From Cladocopium goreaui (Eukaryota; Sar; Dinophyceae; Suessiales; Symbiodiniaceae), in the NCBI GenBank assembly GCA_947184155.2, contig CAMXCT020000115.1, forward strand, positions 110,001 through 174,000: 64,000 nucleotides of DNA, written 5' to 3'. Position 1 is the first letter of the stretch, and each line of letters opens with the position of its first letter. The position numbers were made by a program, and so were the translations under genes. Shown piece by piece: positions 54,205 through 63,882 of this stretch. Below the pieces are notes generated by a model. That model had not been told where the DNA came from. It was given only the letters and a program-made list of their open reading frames with translations, and did no database searches.

Positions 54205-54747
54205 AGCTGCACTTGAATGCTCCGTTGTGTATGCTGACTTCGTCTTCCATCGCGCATTGCTCTTGGCATGAAAAAAATCTGTCTTGCGCTCCGCCGGGCT
54301 CCATAACCAACTCTTCAAAATGTGTAGGTTTCCCAGTGAAATAGTTCATGGTTAATTAAAAACTTGACAACAATAGTTAAAAAAGAGGCGGCCACAACAG
54401 TCCCCTCCCAAAAAAAAATACGAAATAATTAGAATACATTTGTTTTTAATGTTTTAAATATGCGTTGAACTTTCCAGCCAACATTTAAAGATATAGTTTT
54501 TAACATTTTTTGGATTTTGTTGGTTGTGCTACCATGTTTTGTTCGGCAACACCTCTCCACATCCTATCTGATCGATGAGTGATTCTGAAGCATTCTTCAT
54601 TTCACCAGCAATGTCGGGGTTTCAGTCTGGTTACCTCCGTTTTTCGGAAATCAAGGCCCATAAATTTGGTTGCTTTGACTGTCAGGGTACATACATCATA
54701 AGATATTGTGCAAGATTTAGATATGTTAAAACCATATCCATGGTCCA

Positions 54748-54947
54748 CAGTTTTGGCCCAACGAACAGGCATTTGCTTGGAATGAAATAACTCCTAAAAC
54801 ATCCTACAACTATAGGATTAGATTATATGATCATTAACAGTTTATATATCATGAAAGAAAGGGCCCATATATATATATACATATTTATATATATATATAT
54901 CATCATCATAAACCCATAAAAATAAACTGTTAGTTGGGCCACAACTG
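54748..54947. mobile_element. Family C element abutting an exon
   Basis: CAGTTTTGGCCCAACGAACA left and TGTTAGTTGGGCCACAACTG right; TA-rich interior. The next bases are CAG AG and then coding sequence. Confidence 0.85.
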
Positions 54948-54951
54948 CAGA

Positions 54952-55069
54952 GATCCCTCTGTTAAAAGCGCTGCCGAGCCAGGACGCGGCGCTCTCATCC
55001 TGCGAGAGGTTTACGACATCTACAAGTCGCTTCCGCCCAGACGCTGGGCGGTGGGTCATGGAAATCCGC
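54952..55069 (+). CDS. Exon candidate directly after a family C element
   Basis: The frame reads DPSVKSAAEPGRGALILREV then YDIYKSLPPRRWAVGHGNP. Strong G/C third-position codons in AT-rich DNA. Acceptor ACAACTGCAG, formed at the element's end. 3' end uncertain. Confidence 0.45.
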
Positions 55070-55080
55070 TAAAAAAACAA

Positions 55081-56060
55081 AGGCAGAAAAAAAATATGTA
55101 GTTTAGTATAGCTTAATATAATCTATATGCAGTATAGTTTTTTAATGCAGGAAAAAAACGATTGGATAGGTATACCTAGTAGAGTTTTAGTACAACTTGA
55201 TCTTCTGGTTGTTTGAAGCCAAGAATGTAGTAGTGCAAGGCAACACCTACAGGAAACCCTGTTAAATTAGGGGTTAGACACATTCGAAACCATGTTTTTC
55301 TGGTTTCACTTTTCCCTTAAATCAACCCCTTTTTTTTGAGCCATAGATGTGTTTTCACCATCATCTTCCTCGGTCCACTCTTCAAGCTCGTACTTTTGCA
55401 ATTTTTCCTGTGTGAATCTTTGGCACCGATATTCCATCAGATTCCACATGGGTTTCTCATGTTTACATCCAACAGGACCGTTCCGTGCCAAGGATGTTGG
55501 CCCTTGGGCGAGCAGATTCAAATCTAAGCCGACGCTAAGATGCCAACCATCTGTTGGGGAGTTTCAGCACTCTGTCACGTGTGTGGTGTCTAAAGATATA
55601 AATATTATATATATATGATATATTATGATACATTAGTGCGTATATATATATATATAGATACGTATATATATATATATATAATTATGTATGTGTGTGTGTC
55701 TACAAGGTGGTGCTCCTCGGCTAGTAGTCAGTCTATGAACCAAATTTACTAAAGATATACCCTCCATAAACCCATTCGTTAGCCTAGTTAGAACCAAGTC
55801 ACCCAATTGTTAAGTTGCCTGCGGACCCCTTTTCAGAGGGTCAGGTATTTTCAGTTTGAAAGAAGCGTTTTGTGACTTGGGAGCAAAGTATAAAACGTTT
55901 GTTGGGTATAGGGTCTATATTTATGTGGAAAGACGCGGCTTCCAAAAAATCCATTTATAATTGGTGACTCATTGACTGGAATTTTGAGGGGCTAAAAAAA
56001 AGCACCTTAAACATATATAGAGCGAAAAAAACCGGATTACATTGAACCAATGCATGGGGC
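55081..56060. other. AT-rich stretch with family D end; no gene supported
   Basis: A family D left end (TACAAGGTGGTGCTCC) lies at 55701-55716. TA repeats at 55600-55690. A GC-richer patch at 55370-55530 is open on both strands. Confidence 0.45.
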
Positions 56061-56142
56061 CCATGAATCACTTGACGCTTGATGAAGCCTGCACGACCGC
56101 AGCCGCCTTTTCTGCCCTCAAACTTGACCGAAAGGGAAACAA

Positions 56143-56442
56143 CTACCCACAGCCCTTCAGCTCAACACGATGACGGGCCCGGTCCAGCAAAAAGTCCAGG
56201 TCCTGAAGTTGCTCCACCGCACTGACTGAAAAGTAAGGGTCGTGTTGCGGCAGAGGGGGTACTCGGCGGCGCGCATCAGTCAGCTGATGCGAGACTGCCG
56301 CCAGTGCCCGGCGCAGTCGGCAGCCCAGCGGCGAAACCAGATGCCGCAGGACCTCCGACGTGAAAACGAAACAATCATGCCTCCACACAGAATCGCATCG
56401 ATCCTCAGCCACATTCATGATGATCGAAAACACTGATAACAC
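56143..56442 (-). CDS. Probable exon, strand uncertain
   Basis: On - a 100-codon frame encodes VLRHLVSPLGCRLRRALAAV, SHQLTDARRRVPPLPQHDP and VEQLQDLDFLLDRARHRVEL. An acceptor TTTTCACGTCGGAG|GTC precedes the coding part at about 56361. On + part of the island (56235-56385) is also open (LRQRGYSAARISQLMRD). The longer unbroken frame and codon use favour -, against the + trend of the window. No family recognised. Confidence 0.4.
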   Translation of the reverse strand: MLSVFSIIMNVAEDRCDSVWRHDCFVFTSEVLRHLVSPLGCRLRRALAAVSHQLTDARRRVPPLPQHDPYFSVSAVEQLQDLDFLLDRARHRVELKGCG

Positions 56443-56714
56443 GAATGATGCACAATCAATTAGATCCTACGCGCCCAACACAGATTAGCTTGGGCAAACA
56501 GGTTGATCACCGATGGCCCGATACATTTCCTCGGGCAAAGACTTGAGAGCAGAGTTTATAAGCTCTATAATTATATATATATGGTAATAATGATCTACCA
56601 TATTCAGGATTGAGACATCTCTTAGTGCAGGAAGATCGATGGATGCATGAAAATTACACCTAGATATGTATATATAGTTATATATATCTGGCTATATCTA
56701 CCTTTATAATTCTA

Positions 56715-56989
56715 GACCCCCTGACGCCCTCCGGCAAATCGAGCGAAATTCGCAGGACGAGCGGAATGGGGAGCTGCGCGAAAGGCACCGCCTGCGCTAC
56801 CTCACCCGGCTGCTGCAACGTGCAAAGCCAAAGGCCGTCCGGTGGCGCGCCCACGCGCTCCACCGGCAGGTGTGAGGAGGTTTGTAAACCACCTCGAAAA
56901 CCTCTAAAGGCCGGGGACAGTGGTTGCGGTTCGGCATCCAACAGGATGTCCTTCACGGGAACGTGACGAAGGTTCCAACATCGTAACAT
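56715..56989 (-). CDS. Probable exon, strand uncertain
   Basis: On - the frame encodes RHVPVKDILLDAEPQPLSPA and later VGAPPDGLWLCTLQQPGEVA. On + the same island is open from about 56720 to a perfect donor CCGGCAG|GTGTGAG at 56875, and encodes a charged helix (DALRQIERNSQDERNGELRE). Both readings are credible. Coding character itself is not in doubt. Confidence 0.4.
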
Positions 56990-57510
56990 TTATACATACG
57001 ACATACGTGTTACTGTTGGCATGATGCTATTCAAGATGCAAAACGTCGCCTATAAACAAGGTTCCCTGTTTGCACCACGATTTCATGCTACGTCCAAACA
57101 CACATGGACGGTTCTGTTGCTGCAGTTTCTCCGGGATGCATTATGATTGCAAACGCAAATTCATCATGTGTTCCTCCAACATCGGGGGCCCAGAATCAAA
57201 CTGACGAATAATTTTGCAAAGGGCAGCTTGTATGTTCCATGTCACGAGACATATCCAACTTGTGAAATGCAATCAAGGTGTTTCAAACCATTAAGCATTG
57301 GTGAGCAAATTCAAGACTGCTCATTCGAGATTCATTCTTGGCAAGACTAGTTAATAGCCCACTCTTTACATCCTGGACCCCCCCAAAACAAAATCGACTG
57401 CACCATGATAGATCGCATTCCATTTTGCTAAATTGCGACATCCCCAATTTCCCATCCCCTGCTGACCTCTGCACATGACACATTCCCGCACGGTTCCCCG
57501 TCAGGCAGAA

Positions 57511-57545
57511 CGGCAGCAGGCGGAGGACGGCTTTGGGAACCGGTG
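57511..57545 (+). CDS. Very short exon candidate
   Basis: After TCCCCGTCAG|GC a GC-rich patch reads AERQQAEDGFGNR before GGTGTGGGG. Low support. The window between 56990 and 57950 otherwise contains only TA- and TG-rich DNA plus a second short patch at 57790-57840 (LPDLARCISRQKLCEEG). Confidence 0.28.
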
Positions 57546-57955
57546 TGGGGTATCTGGGTGTATCTGTGTATCTGTGTTTGCGTGCATCTGCGTGTATATG
57601 CACCTGTAGCACCGATATATTTAGCATTTCATGTTCAATTGTTCCATCTGTCTAGATAAATAAACATGTATACTTTCTCTATATATGTATATATACATAT
57701 GTATGTGTATATATATATATATGTATATATATATGTATTTATTATATACATGTATGTATATATATATAGAAAGAAACCCTAACAGGCTGCCGGACCTCGC
57801 ACGGTGCATTAGCAGACAGAAGCTTTGTGAGGAGGGAAGATATATATTTTTGGGTATCACACTACAAACCTATAGACATTGACACATTGCAAGCATTAGT
57901 CTCAGGTGTCTGGAGGGATTTCACTATCATTTGATATTGATTTGGAGGGATAGCT

Positions 57956-58068
57956 ATGGAACTTATCGAATTGGACATCCCGGACTTTGAGGCATTGAAG
58001 AGACCTTTGGAGCTTAGCCCTGCACTTCCTGGTTTTGGCGGCTGTGGAGTCGAGAACAGGGGGCATGG
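57956..58068 (+). CDS. Candidate first exon, unknown
   Basis: ATG 57956 opens 37 codons, MELIELDIPDFEALKRPLEL then SPALPGFGGCGVENRGH, ending at a canonical donor GGCATGG|GTAAGA in phase 2. The acidic start and strong donor make this a fair 5' exon. The matching acceptor was not found with confidence. Confidence 0.5.
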
Positions 58069-58092
58069 GTAAGAATGGAATGAAGATAGCTC

Positions 58093-58563
58093 TTGACGGA
58101 TCAGCCAGACAAGCAGAAGAATGACCAGGAGCAGGAGGGGCTAATCGAGGCCCAGATTGATGAGATTCTTAAAAGGGATCGAGGCTTGGGACTTGGGACT
58201 CCAAGAATGACGAGAAGCGACGAAATGCCCAGATCAACAAGAATCAGCCAATGGAGACCCAGAATGGCGAGAAGCCACGGTGCCCAGATCGACAAGAGCG
58301 AGCCAATGGAGGTTCAGAATGAAGAGGCGGAGCCGCGGAGCCAATGGATACCCGGGAAACGATGGATGATACCAAAAAGTTCCGGACGTGGAGACCCAGA
58401 AGGACGAGCAGAGGATGATGCCACTGAGTCGGGCAATGGCAAGAGCAAGGAAAGAAAAGCTGAAAGAAAGGCTAAAAGAAAGGCTGCCGCCAAGCCGAAA
58501 GAGAAGCCGGACAAGCACAAAAGCAATATTTTTTCGGAACAAAAAGGAAAAGAAAAGAAATAG
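58093..58563 (+). CDS. Low-complexity charged coding region
   Basis: A 156-codon frame, rich in Lys, Glu, Gln and Arg, contains GLIEAQIDEILKRDRG and ends in a Lys-rich tail (KERKAERKAKRKAAAKPKEK). Two imperfect copies of a roughly 48-bp unit (CCCAGATCAACAAGAATCAG / CCCAGATCGACAAGAGCGAG) lie at 58229 and 58286. Parts are open in other frames too. It may be the continuation of the 57956 exon, a disordered region. Confidence 0.4.
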   Translation: MTDQPDKQKNDQEQEGLIEAQIDEILKRDRGLGLGTPRMTRSDEMPRSTRISQWRPRMARSHGAQIDKSEPMEVQNEEAEPRSQWIPGKRWMIPKSSGRGDPEGRAEDDATESGNGKSKERKAERKAKRKAAAKPKEKPDKHKSNIFSEQKGKEKK

Positions 58564-58573
58564 TTATATGGCA

Positions 58574-59317
58574 AATGTCGGAATTTCTTTAAGACTCGAA
58601 GCCAGCAAATGACTTGCGCCCTTTTTAGAAGAAAAATAGCAAGCGCGCTCTGGAAAAAAACATGTGCAAACCGATTTTTTTTGCAAGACGCATTTCACAA
58701 CATGGCCCCGACTTGCGAAAGGCTTGTGGCATACTGCGCCCAGAACCCCCTCTTGAAAACACTTGTTGGGTTCCCGAACCTAGCAACTAAGCAACCTAAT
58801 ACACCCTATTATGGGGCACCACCTTGTAGATGCATCAAAATGACCCCCAAATAGAAGCAAATTCATGGAACTTTGTGGATGGGGGAAACCTCCAAAACGA
58901 CAGGTTTTAGACATGTTTTTTAATGTCAAAACATGTTGATTTATGTTGATTTGTTGGTGAATTGTTATTTGTTCATCATGGTTTGGTCGCCCCAGAGTCT
59001 GTTTGCAGCACAAAGAGTTTCTGATCCGCGGAAACCGTCAAAAATCAGAAACGGTGGCGCTAAACCACCTTAATGTTACCAGAAGTGGCTCGTGAAAACC
59101 ATCCCTAAACAGTAGGTTTGCCCTCTGGTAATCAGACATGACAATGCAAAATCGGCATTTACTTAACTTATATTTACTTATAGATAGTTTTTCATGTTTT
59201 CCAATTTGAATGCTTAGTTAGTTCGGGCGATTTCCCATCCAGGCATGTTTGATTTCAGCCGGGTATCACTTGTGTCGAACCATCAAACCAGCGACACTAC
59301 CGTTCCTGACTTCCAAG
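58574..59317. other. Mostly noncoding; family D end
   Basis: A family D right end (GGGGCACCACCTTGTA) lies at 58813-58828. A weak coding patch at 58690-58790 reads MAPTCERLVAYCAQNPLLKT. A degenerate family A left end lies at 59119. Confidence 0.4.
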
Positions 59318-59397
59318 GTAGCTCCGAGTGGCCTGCGACCCCTACCGTTGTGTTTGGCAACGCCGCGGGGGAAAACAGTCCTGAGACTTGCAGATAG
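59318..59397 (+). CDS. Exon candidate, unknown
   Basis: After GACTTCCAAG|GT the frame reads SSEWPATPTVVFGNAAGENS then PETCR before TAG 59395-59397. GC-rich island; boundary at the 3' end uncertain. Confidence 0.38.
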
Positions 59398-60094
59398 CAG
59401 GGGTGGATGGTACAGTACTTGGTTATAGTTGGTTGATTATTCCAGATTGTTATCGGTTGCTCTTATTAAGTGGGATGATGATACCCTTTGGCAAAAGCAC
59501 CACGTAGCTGTTGACCGGACTTTAGATTGGTGTCGCCAATTCCCAGCGCAACTCAACTGCGATTTTTTCTGAGGATGCATTTGCATTGAAACCATGACAT
59601 GAAAGAGACTGCACAGCCTCAAAGAATGGTTTTGTAGGAAAATGTTCCTTGGAAATGGCCGTAGCTGGTCACCCGGTATGGAATGGAAGGTTGTTTTGAT
59701 ACCTTGTTGATGATGAGCATTTCCATTGGCACATGTTGGGGGATGGCTGGCCCAACCATCCAGCAGGAATTGCATATTGAGCAATGATTTGAATAACAGC
59801 ACAAATACAGCAAACAAAAAGCATTGTCCTTGCACAAGTTGGACTGCAATACAACCAATCAGTGTTGTTTTGTAGTTCCATTCCATTTTTGTTTTGGTGT
59901 CATATTTCCCTGATTCTGTAAACATCTAATCCATGATTTTGGATGATTGATTCTTGATTAGATTGATTTGATTGCTGTTCTGCCCAATGGATTTGTATTT
60001 TATGATTATGCTGCTACTCTATCAGAAATCCTCCCTTTGGGATAGGTGGCGCATGGTGGCGCCGATAGAGCCATCAAGAATATCCTATTGGATA

Positions 60095-60180
60095 GATTGG
60101 CTCTCATATCTGGTATTTTGTGGGTCATTATAGTCCATAAATGTTCATAATAGGGACGCCTAATAATCAACCAGGAATTA
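60095..60180. repeat. Dispersed 85-bp repeat, copy 1
   Basis: GATTGGCTCTCATATCTGGT through TAATCAACCAGGAATTA is repeated almost exactly at 61551-61633, with a small deletion in the second copy. Confidence 0.9.
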
Positions 60181-60481
60181 TAGTGGTTTATGATATACGT
60201 AGTTTTATTTCGAAACATGTTGGGTGTACCTCGTGATAATTGAACGCAGCTAGTGCAAATTGCCTGTTCATAATTTTATAGATGGTTTATTTATTAACAG
60301 AATCTAAGAATATTGTCAAAACATGTGTTTTCAAACTGTTGAACTACCAAAGGACAATTTCAATGTGACAAATGTTGCCCTCCAGGGGATGGATATGTGT
60401 TTCTCCAGCTGGTGAGGGGCCCCAATGGAGCGGGAAGGGAAGGGTTCTCGTTTTGGACATTTGGGGATTGGATCAACAAAG

Positions 60482-60615
60482 AAGTTACCGTTTTGTAATT
60501 GAACATAGCTATGGCAAAAACACCTATTTTAATAAATAAAAATCGTAAATAGTCTATAAATGGACCATGTTTCAAAACCAATCAGAATCATAACCATGTT
60601 TAATTACCAAATTGT
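60482..60615. mobile_element. Degenerate family A element
   Basis: The interior GAACATAGCTATGGCAAAAAC and CATGTTTAATTACCAAATTG keep the family layout, but both ends have lost the CTCTGG core. Confidence 0.5.
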
Positions 60616-61066
60616 GTTTTGACCCATGAATCATGGGGGGATGTAGAGGCAACGAAAATGGTGAAAACCAAGGTATCTCCCGAGAATATTTGACCAGCAT
60701 GGAGTCTGAGAAATTGGGTCGGTCAAAATGCAAACATACAAGAAAACTATGAGACAAAATATGAAAAATACAGGATAAGTATATATTTCCCTTCCCCGAA
60801 AGACACTGTTTCCATATATTTCCAGATGTGCATAGCATCCATTGCAACGGTTTCCTGGTCCCTTGGTGAAATTCTCGGCACCTTTCAAGGGCTACCGGCT
60901 ACCGGCATTTTGCTGCCCACTTATGCCCATAACGTGGGTGGTGGCCCCCTACTTCAGGTGGTTTATAAGTAATTGAATTGATGGTTCTGGTAGATGTATC
61001 TGTAGCTAGATAGGTTTAAAAACTAACTTTTAACTGGGGGGTCACCGCCTTGTACGAACTTGCAAG

Positions 61067-61158
61067 ATGATGACATGGCTGAAGTTGGATCAGTGCACAG
61101 TTCGAAAGTCCATGACCCTATGGAAACGTTTGACTGTGACAAAGAAGAAAAAATGCAG
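61067..61158 (+). CDS. Exon candidate after a family D end
   Basis: After GAACTTGCAAG the frame reads DDMAEVGSVHSSKVHDPMET then FDCDKE. The D-type end GGGGGGTCACCGCCTTGTAC stops 10 bp before the acceptor. Confidence 0.42.
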
Positions 61159-61296
61159 ATGATAGAGCATGTAAAAAATCAAAAAAGCCTATAAGAAGGC
61201 AAGGCCGCCCATAGATAGGTTTGCAGCTAGGCTAGGATTAATGTTGGATATTAATGTTGGATATATCTACACTTGGATGAGTTTATACCCTCCGGT

Positions 61297-61391
61297 GTCG
61301 TCAAACGGCGTACTCGACACTGAAAAAGCAGATGTCTGAGGTGGCTCCGAACTCCTTCCCCGAGCTGCGAGAGGCAAGCGAACACCATTAG
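61297..61391 (+). CDS. Exon candidate, unknown
   Basis: The frame reads TAYSTLKKQMSEVAPNSFPE then LREASEHH before TAG 61389-61391. A TACCCTCCGGT family A-like end lies just upstream (61286). Boundaries unresolved. Confidence 0.38.
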
Positions 61392-61431
61392 CCATGGATG
61401 AAGCGTTCGATGAAAAATGGTGATTTACCCA

Positions 61432-61633
61432 GTTGAAATATGGCTATGGGTCAATACCTATAGATACCATTTTTAGTGGGATGAACATCCATTTACCAGC
61501 TATTTTGGGGTTCACCAGGGGTACAAGGTTTTGACACACTGCCAAATATTGATTGGCTCTCATATCTGGTATTTTGTGGGTCATTATAGTCCATAAATGT
61601 TCATAATAAGGACGCCTAATCAACCAGGAATTA
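61432..61633. repeat. Repeat E copy 2 followed by the 85-bp repeat copy 2
   Basis: 61432-61545 matches 18804-18933. 61551-61633 matches 60095-60180. The two repeats lie side by side only here. Confidence 0.8.
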
Positions 61634-62170
61634 AATGATTCACCTATGAAAACTGGTGGATGTTGTTTCGTTAAGACTAGCCATCCCAAAAATATGGCGG
61701 AAGTGGGGTATACCTCCAATCATAGCCATGTAAGAGGCAAAATGAGGAAATTATATGATATTGTATGATATTGTAATGGCTATGATTAGTCCAAATTGAC
61801 GATCAACATTTTTTCGGATTAAAATTATGACATGATATGATATGATACGATATGATATGATATGCACTGCTCAATCGACAAGCAAGATGAACCCGCTTTT
61901 TGATATTCACATGTTTGCATGACTCCTCTGGTTCCCTAGGTTCTTTCTCGCAAAAATGCAGCCATTGCCAGTTTTAAATCAGTGTTCCTGGTTCCTGCTT
62001 TTCTCAAAACTGTATAGCAATCATGAAAACAAGATGATAAACCAGTAAAATCATCGCACATGATGCATCATTTAATATCATTTAACATCAAACATAATTT
62101 ATCATATATTAATAACCTGGTTAAGTTATATCTGGTTATCTCACCCCCATTCAATATCATTCAATAATGT

Positions 62171-62271
62171 CTGGTTGGTGGTTTGGAACATTTTTTATTT
62201 TCCATATATGGGATAATCCTTCCCATTGACAGACTCATATTTTTCAAGATGGTTATTGCACCACCAACCAG
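62171..62271. mobile_element. Family B element
   Basis: CTGGTTGGTGGTTTGGAACA left and TTATTGCACCACCAACCAG right; sub-type with CCTTCCCATTGACAGACTC interior. Confidence 0.85.
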
Positions 62272-62366
62272 ATATATAGTTTGGTATATTAACCATAGGA
62301 AATACCATCTATAGATTTACAAACTATATATCTGGTTAATATACCCCATGGTAAATATAAGTTAAT

Positions 62367-62481
62367 TACCCTCTGGTTATTTAACATAGCCATGGAAAAT
62401 GGCCCATTTATGGATGAATTTCCCACTAAAACCACCATTTACAAGGGATTTTCCATGGCTATGTTAAATAACCAGATGGTA
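62367..62481. mobile_element. Family A element
   Basis: TACCCTCTGGTTATTTAACA left and TGTTAAATAACCAGATGGTA right. Confidence 0.9.
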
Positions 62482-62533
62482 CATTGGGTTAATACTTAAC
62501 CATTGAATCCCCAACCAGTCATCTATAGATTTT

Positions 62534-62653
62534 GAGATGACCTGCAGCGAGGTGACACTCAGAAAGTTGGAGATTCCCCACGATTCCACACTCGCCGGGC
62601 GCCCCGTGTTTTCGAGGCGACAAAACTGCGCCCGTGATGGGCCAGGGACCTAG
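62534..62653 (+). CDS. Exon candidate, unknown
   Basis: The frame reads EMTCSEVTLRKLEIPHDSTL then AGRPVFSRRQNCARDG before TAG 62651-62653. The GC-rich island is also open on -, with less likely composition. Confidence 0.36.
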   Translation, partial: EMTCSEVTLRKLEIPHDSTLAGRPVFSRRQNCARDGPGT

Positions 62654-62671
62654 GAAACCATCAGGATCCAT

Positions 62672-62815
62672 TAGGTATCTATGGTTTTTTTTAATGGTTC
62701 TCAATGTTTCAAGACAAGGTATCTATGCTGTTTTTCATGGTTCAAAATGTGTCAAGATAAGTTAAGGTATCTATGTTTTTTTTCATGGTTCACAATGTTT
62801 CAAGATACACTTAAA
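62672..62815. repeat. Three tandem copies of a 45-50 bp unit
   Basis: GGTATCTATG, T-rich, ATGGTTCNNAATGTNTCAAGAYA; copies start at about 62673, 62719 and 62765. Confidence 0.85.
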
Positions 62816-63065
62816 AATTGTTTTGCCTGCTCAAAGCGCTGTAGACATGTACTTTTCGCGAGCTAGTTGATGAATGGGCTTGTGTTGATAGCCTTTCTCA
62901 TCATTTTGTGTATCCCACTGAACAATTTCAGTTCGTACATGTTTTTTGAAACGTGGAATGTCCTAAGTTTACTTTCCTCACGGTAGGGAACTTTAATTGA
63001 TACGACACAAATCGTGAAAATGAGAATATTGCCAACTAGGGGTTTCAATACTAACAAATCATCTA

Positions 63066-63160
63066 CTGGTTGGTGGTTTGGAACATGTTTTATTTTCCAT
63101 TTCATATATGGGATGTCATCCTTCCCATTGACTATTTCTTGATGGTTATTGCACCACCAG
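63066..63160. mobile_element. Family B element (right end degenerate)
   Basis: CTGGTTGGTGGTTTGGAACA left; right end GGTTATTGCACCACCAG lacks the final AACCAG form. Same CCTTCCCATTGAC sub-type as the copy at 62171. Confidence 0.8.
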
Positions 63161-63273
63161 TCTAAACCCGACTGATGTTGGATGATGTTGGTGGTACCGG
63201 ATGGTGAATTTTACTTTGGATATTGGAACAGGGTGGTGCCCAAATACGGTGTAAGGTAACTAGTATTCATGAG

Positions 63274-63381
63274 CTGGTTGGTGGTTTGGAACATGAATTT
63301 TTATGACTTTCCATTCAGTTGGGAATGTCATCATCCCAACTGACTTTCGTTTTTTTCAGAGGGATTGAAACCACCAACCAG
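63274..63381. mobile_element. Family B element
   Basis: CTGGTTGGTGGTTTGGAACA left, GGGATTGAAACCACCAACCAG right; interior TTTTTATGACTTTCCATTCA. A family D left end (GGTGGTGCCCAAAT) lies at 63231. Confidence 0.9.
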
Positions 63382-63831
63382 AACGTATTCATGAGGCTTC
63401 TTTGGACCAACAAACATAACTGGGGGTCCTCACCTCGTAGAAATGTGGAAAACAGCCATGATTTCCCTGTTGGACTGATGGTTTTGGGGGATAATTCTGC
63501 TATGTTTGCTAGTCAATGTAACAAATGCAACAATAAAACACCAGGTGGATGTGTCAGAAAATGGGAACACCCAAAAATGAAAAAAACTGCGAAAGGGAAA
63601 ATGTTGCGCATACACTATTTACAGATAAACCCAAATGTTTTTCTTAGGGCTAATCCCATTTTGTAGAGTATTTATGGGATTTAATTATCCAAATAATCCA
63701 ATGTTCGATCCCATTTATATCATTAATATTCGTTAATAATCCTATTTATAGTTGAAAAAACACCAGTTCCTACTCTTAATCCGAACTTCCCCATGGATCC
63801 ATGGCCATGGCTGGCTCGGTGAAGCGATCAG

Positions 63832-63882
63832 GCTCACATCACCGATGCGCTTCTCCAGCTGCGCTCTGTGGTCGGGGGGTCA
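63832..63882 (+). CDS. Short exon candidate near the right edge
   Basis: After AGCGATCAG|GCT the frame reads AHITDALLQLRSVVGG. GC-rich island; 3' end uncertain. The gene would continue outside the window. Confidence 0.36.

Larger units (their letters stand above)
52179..54403. mobile_element. 2.2-kb element with perfect 17-bp terminal inverted repeats
   Basis: GGACTGTTGTGGCCGCC at 52179-52195 is exactly inverted at 54387-54403. Inside the left end are two 48-bp direct repeats (about 52230-52327, GTGAGATTTGGGTGTCACAA), a large A-rich/T-rich inverted repeat, four leader repeats and one gene (53015-54204). No target duplication is clear because both flanks are A-rich. It is likely a DNA transposon or a passenger-bearing nonautonomous element. 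Confidence 0.7.
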
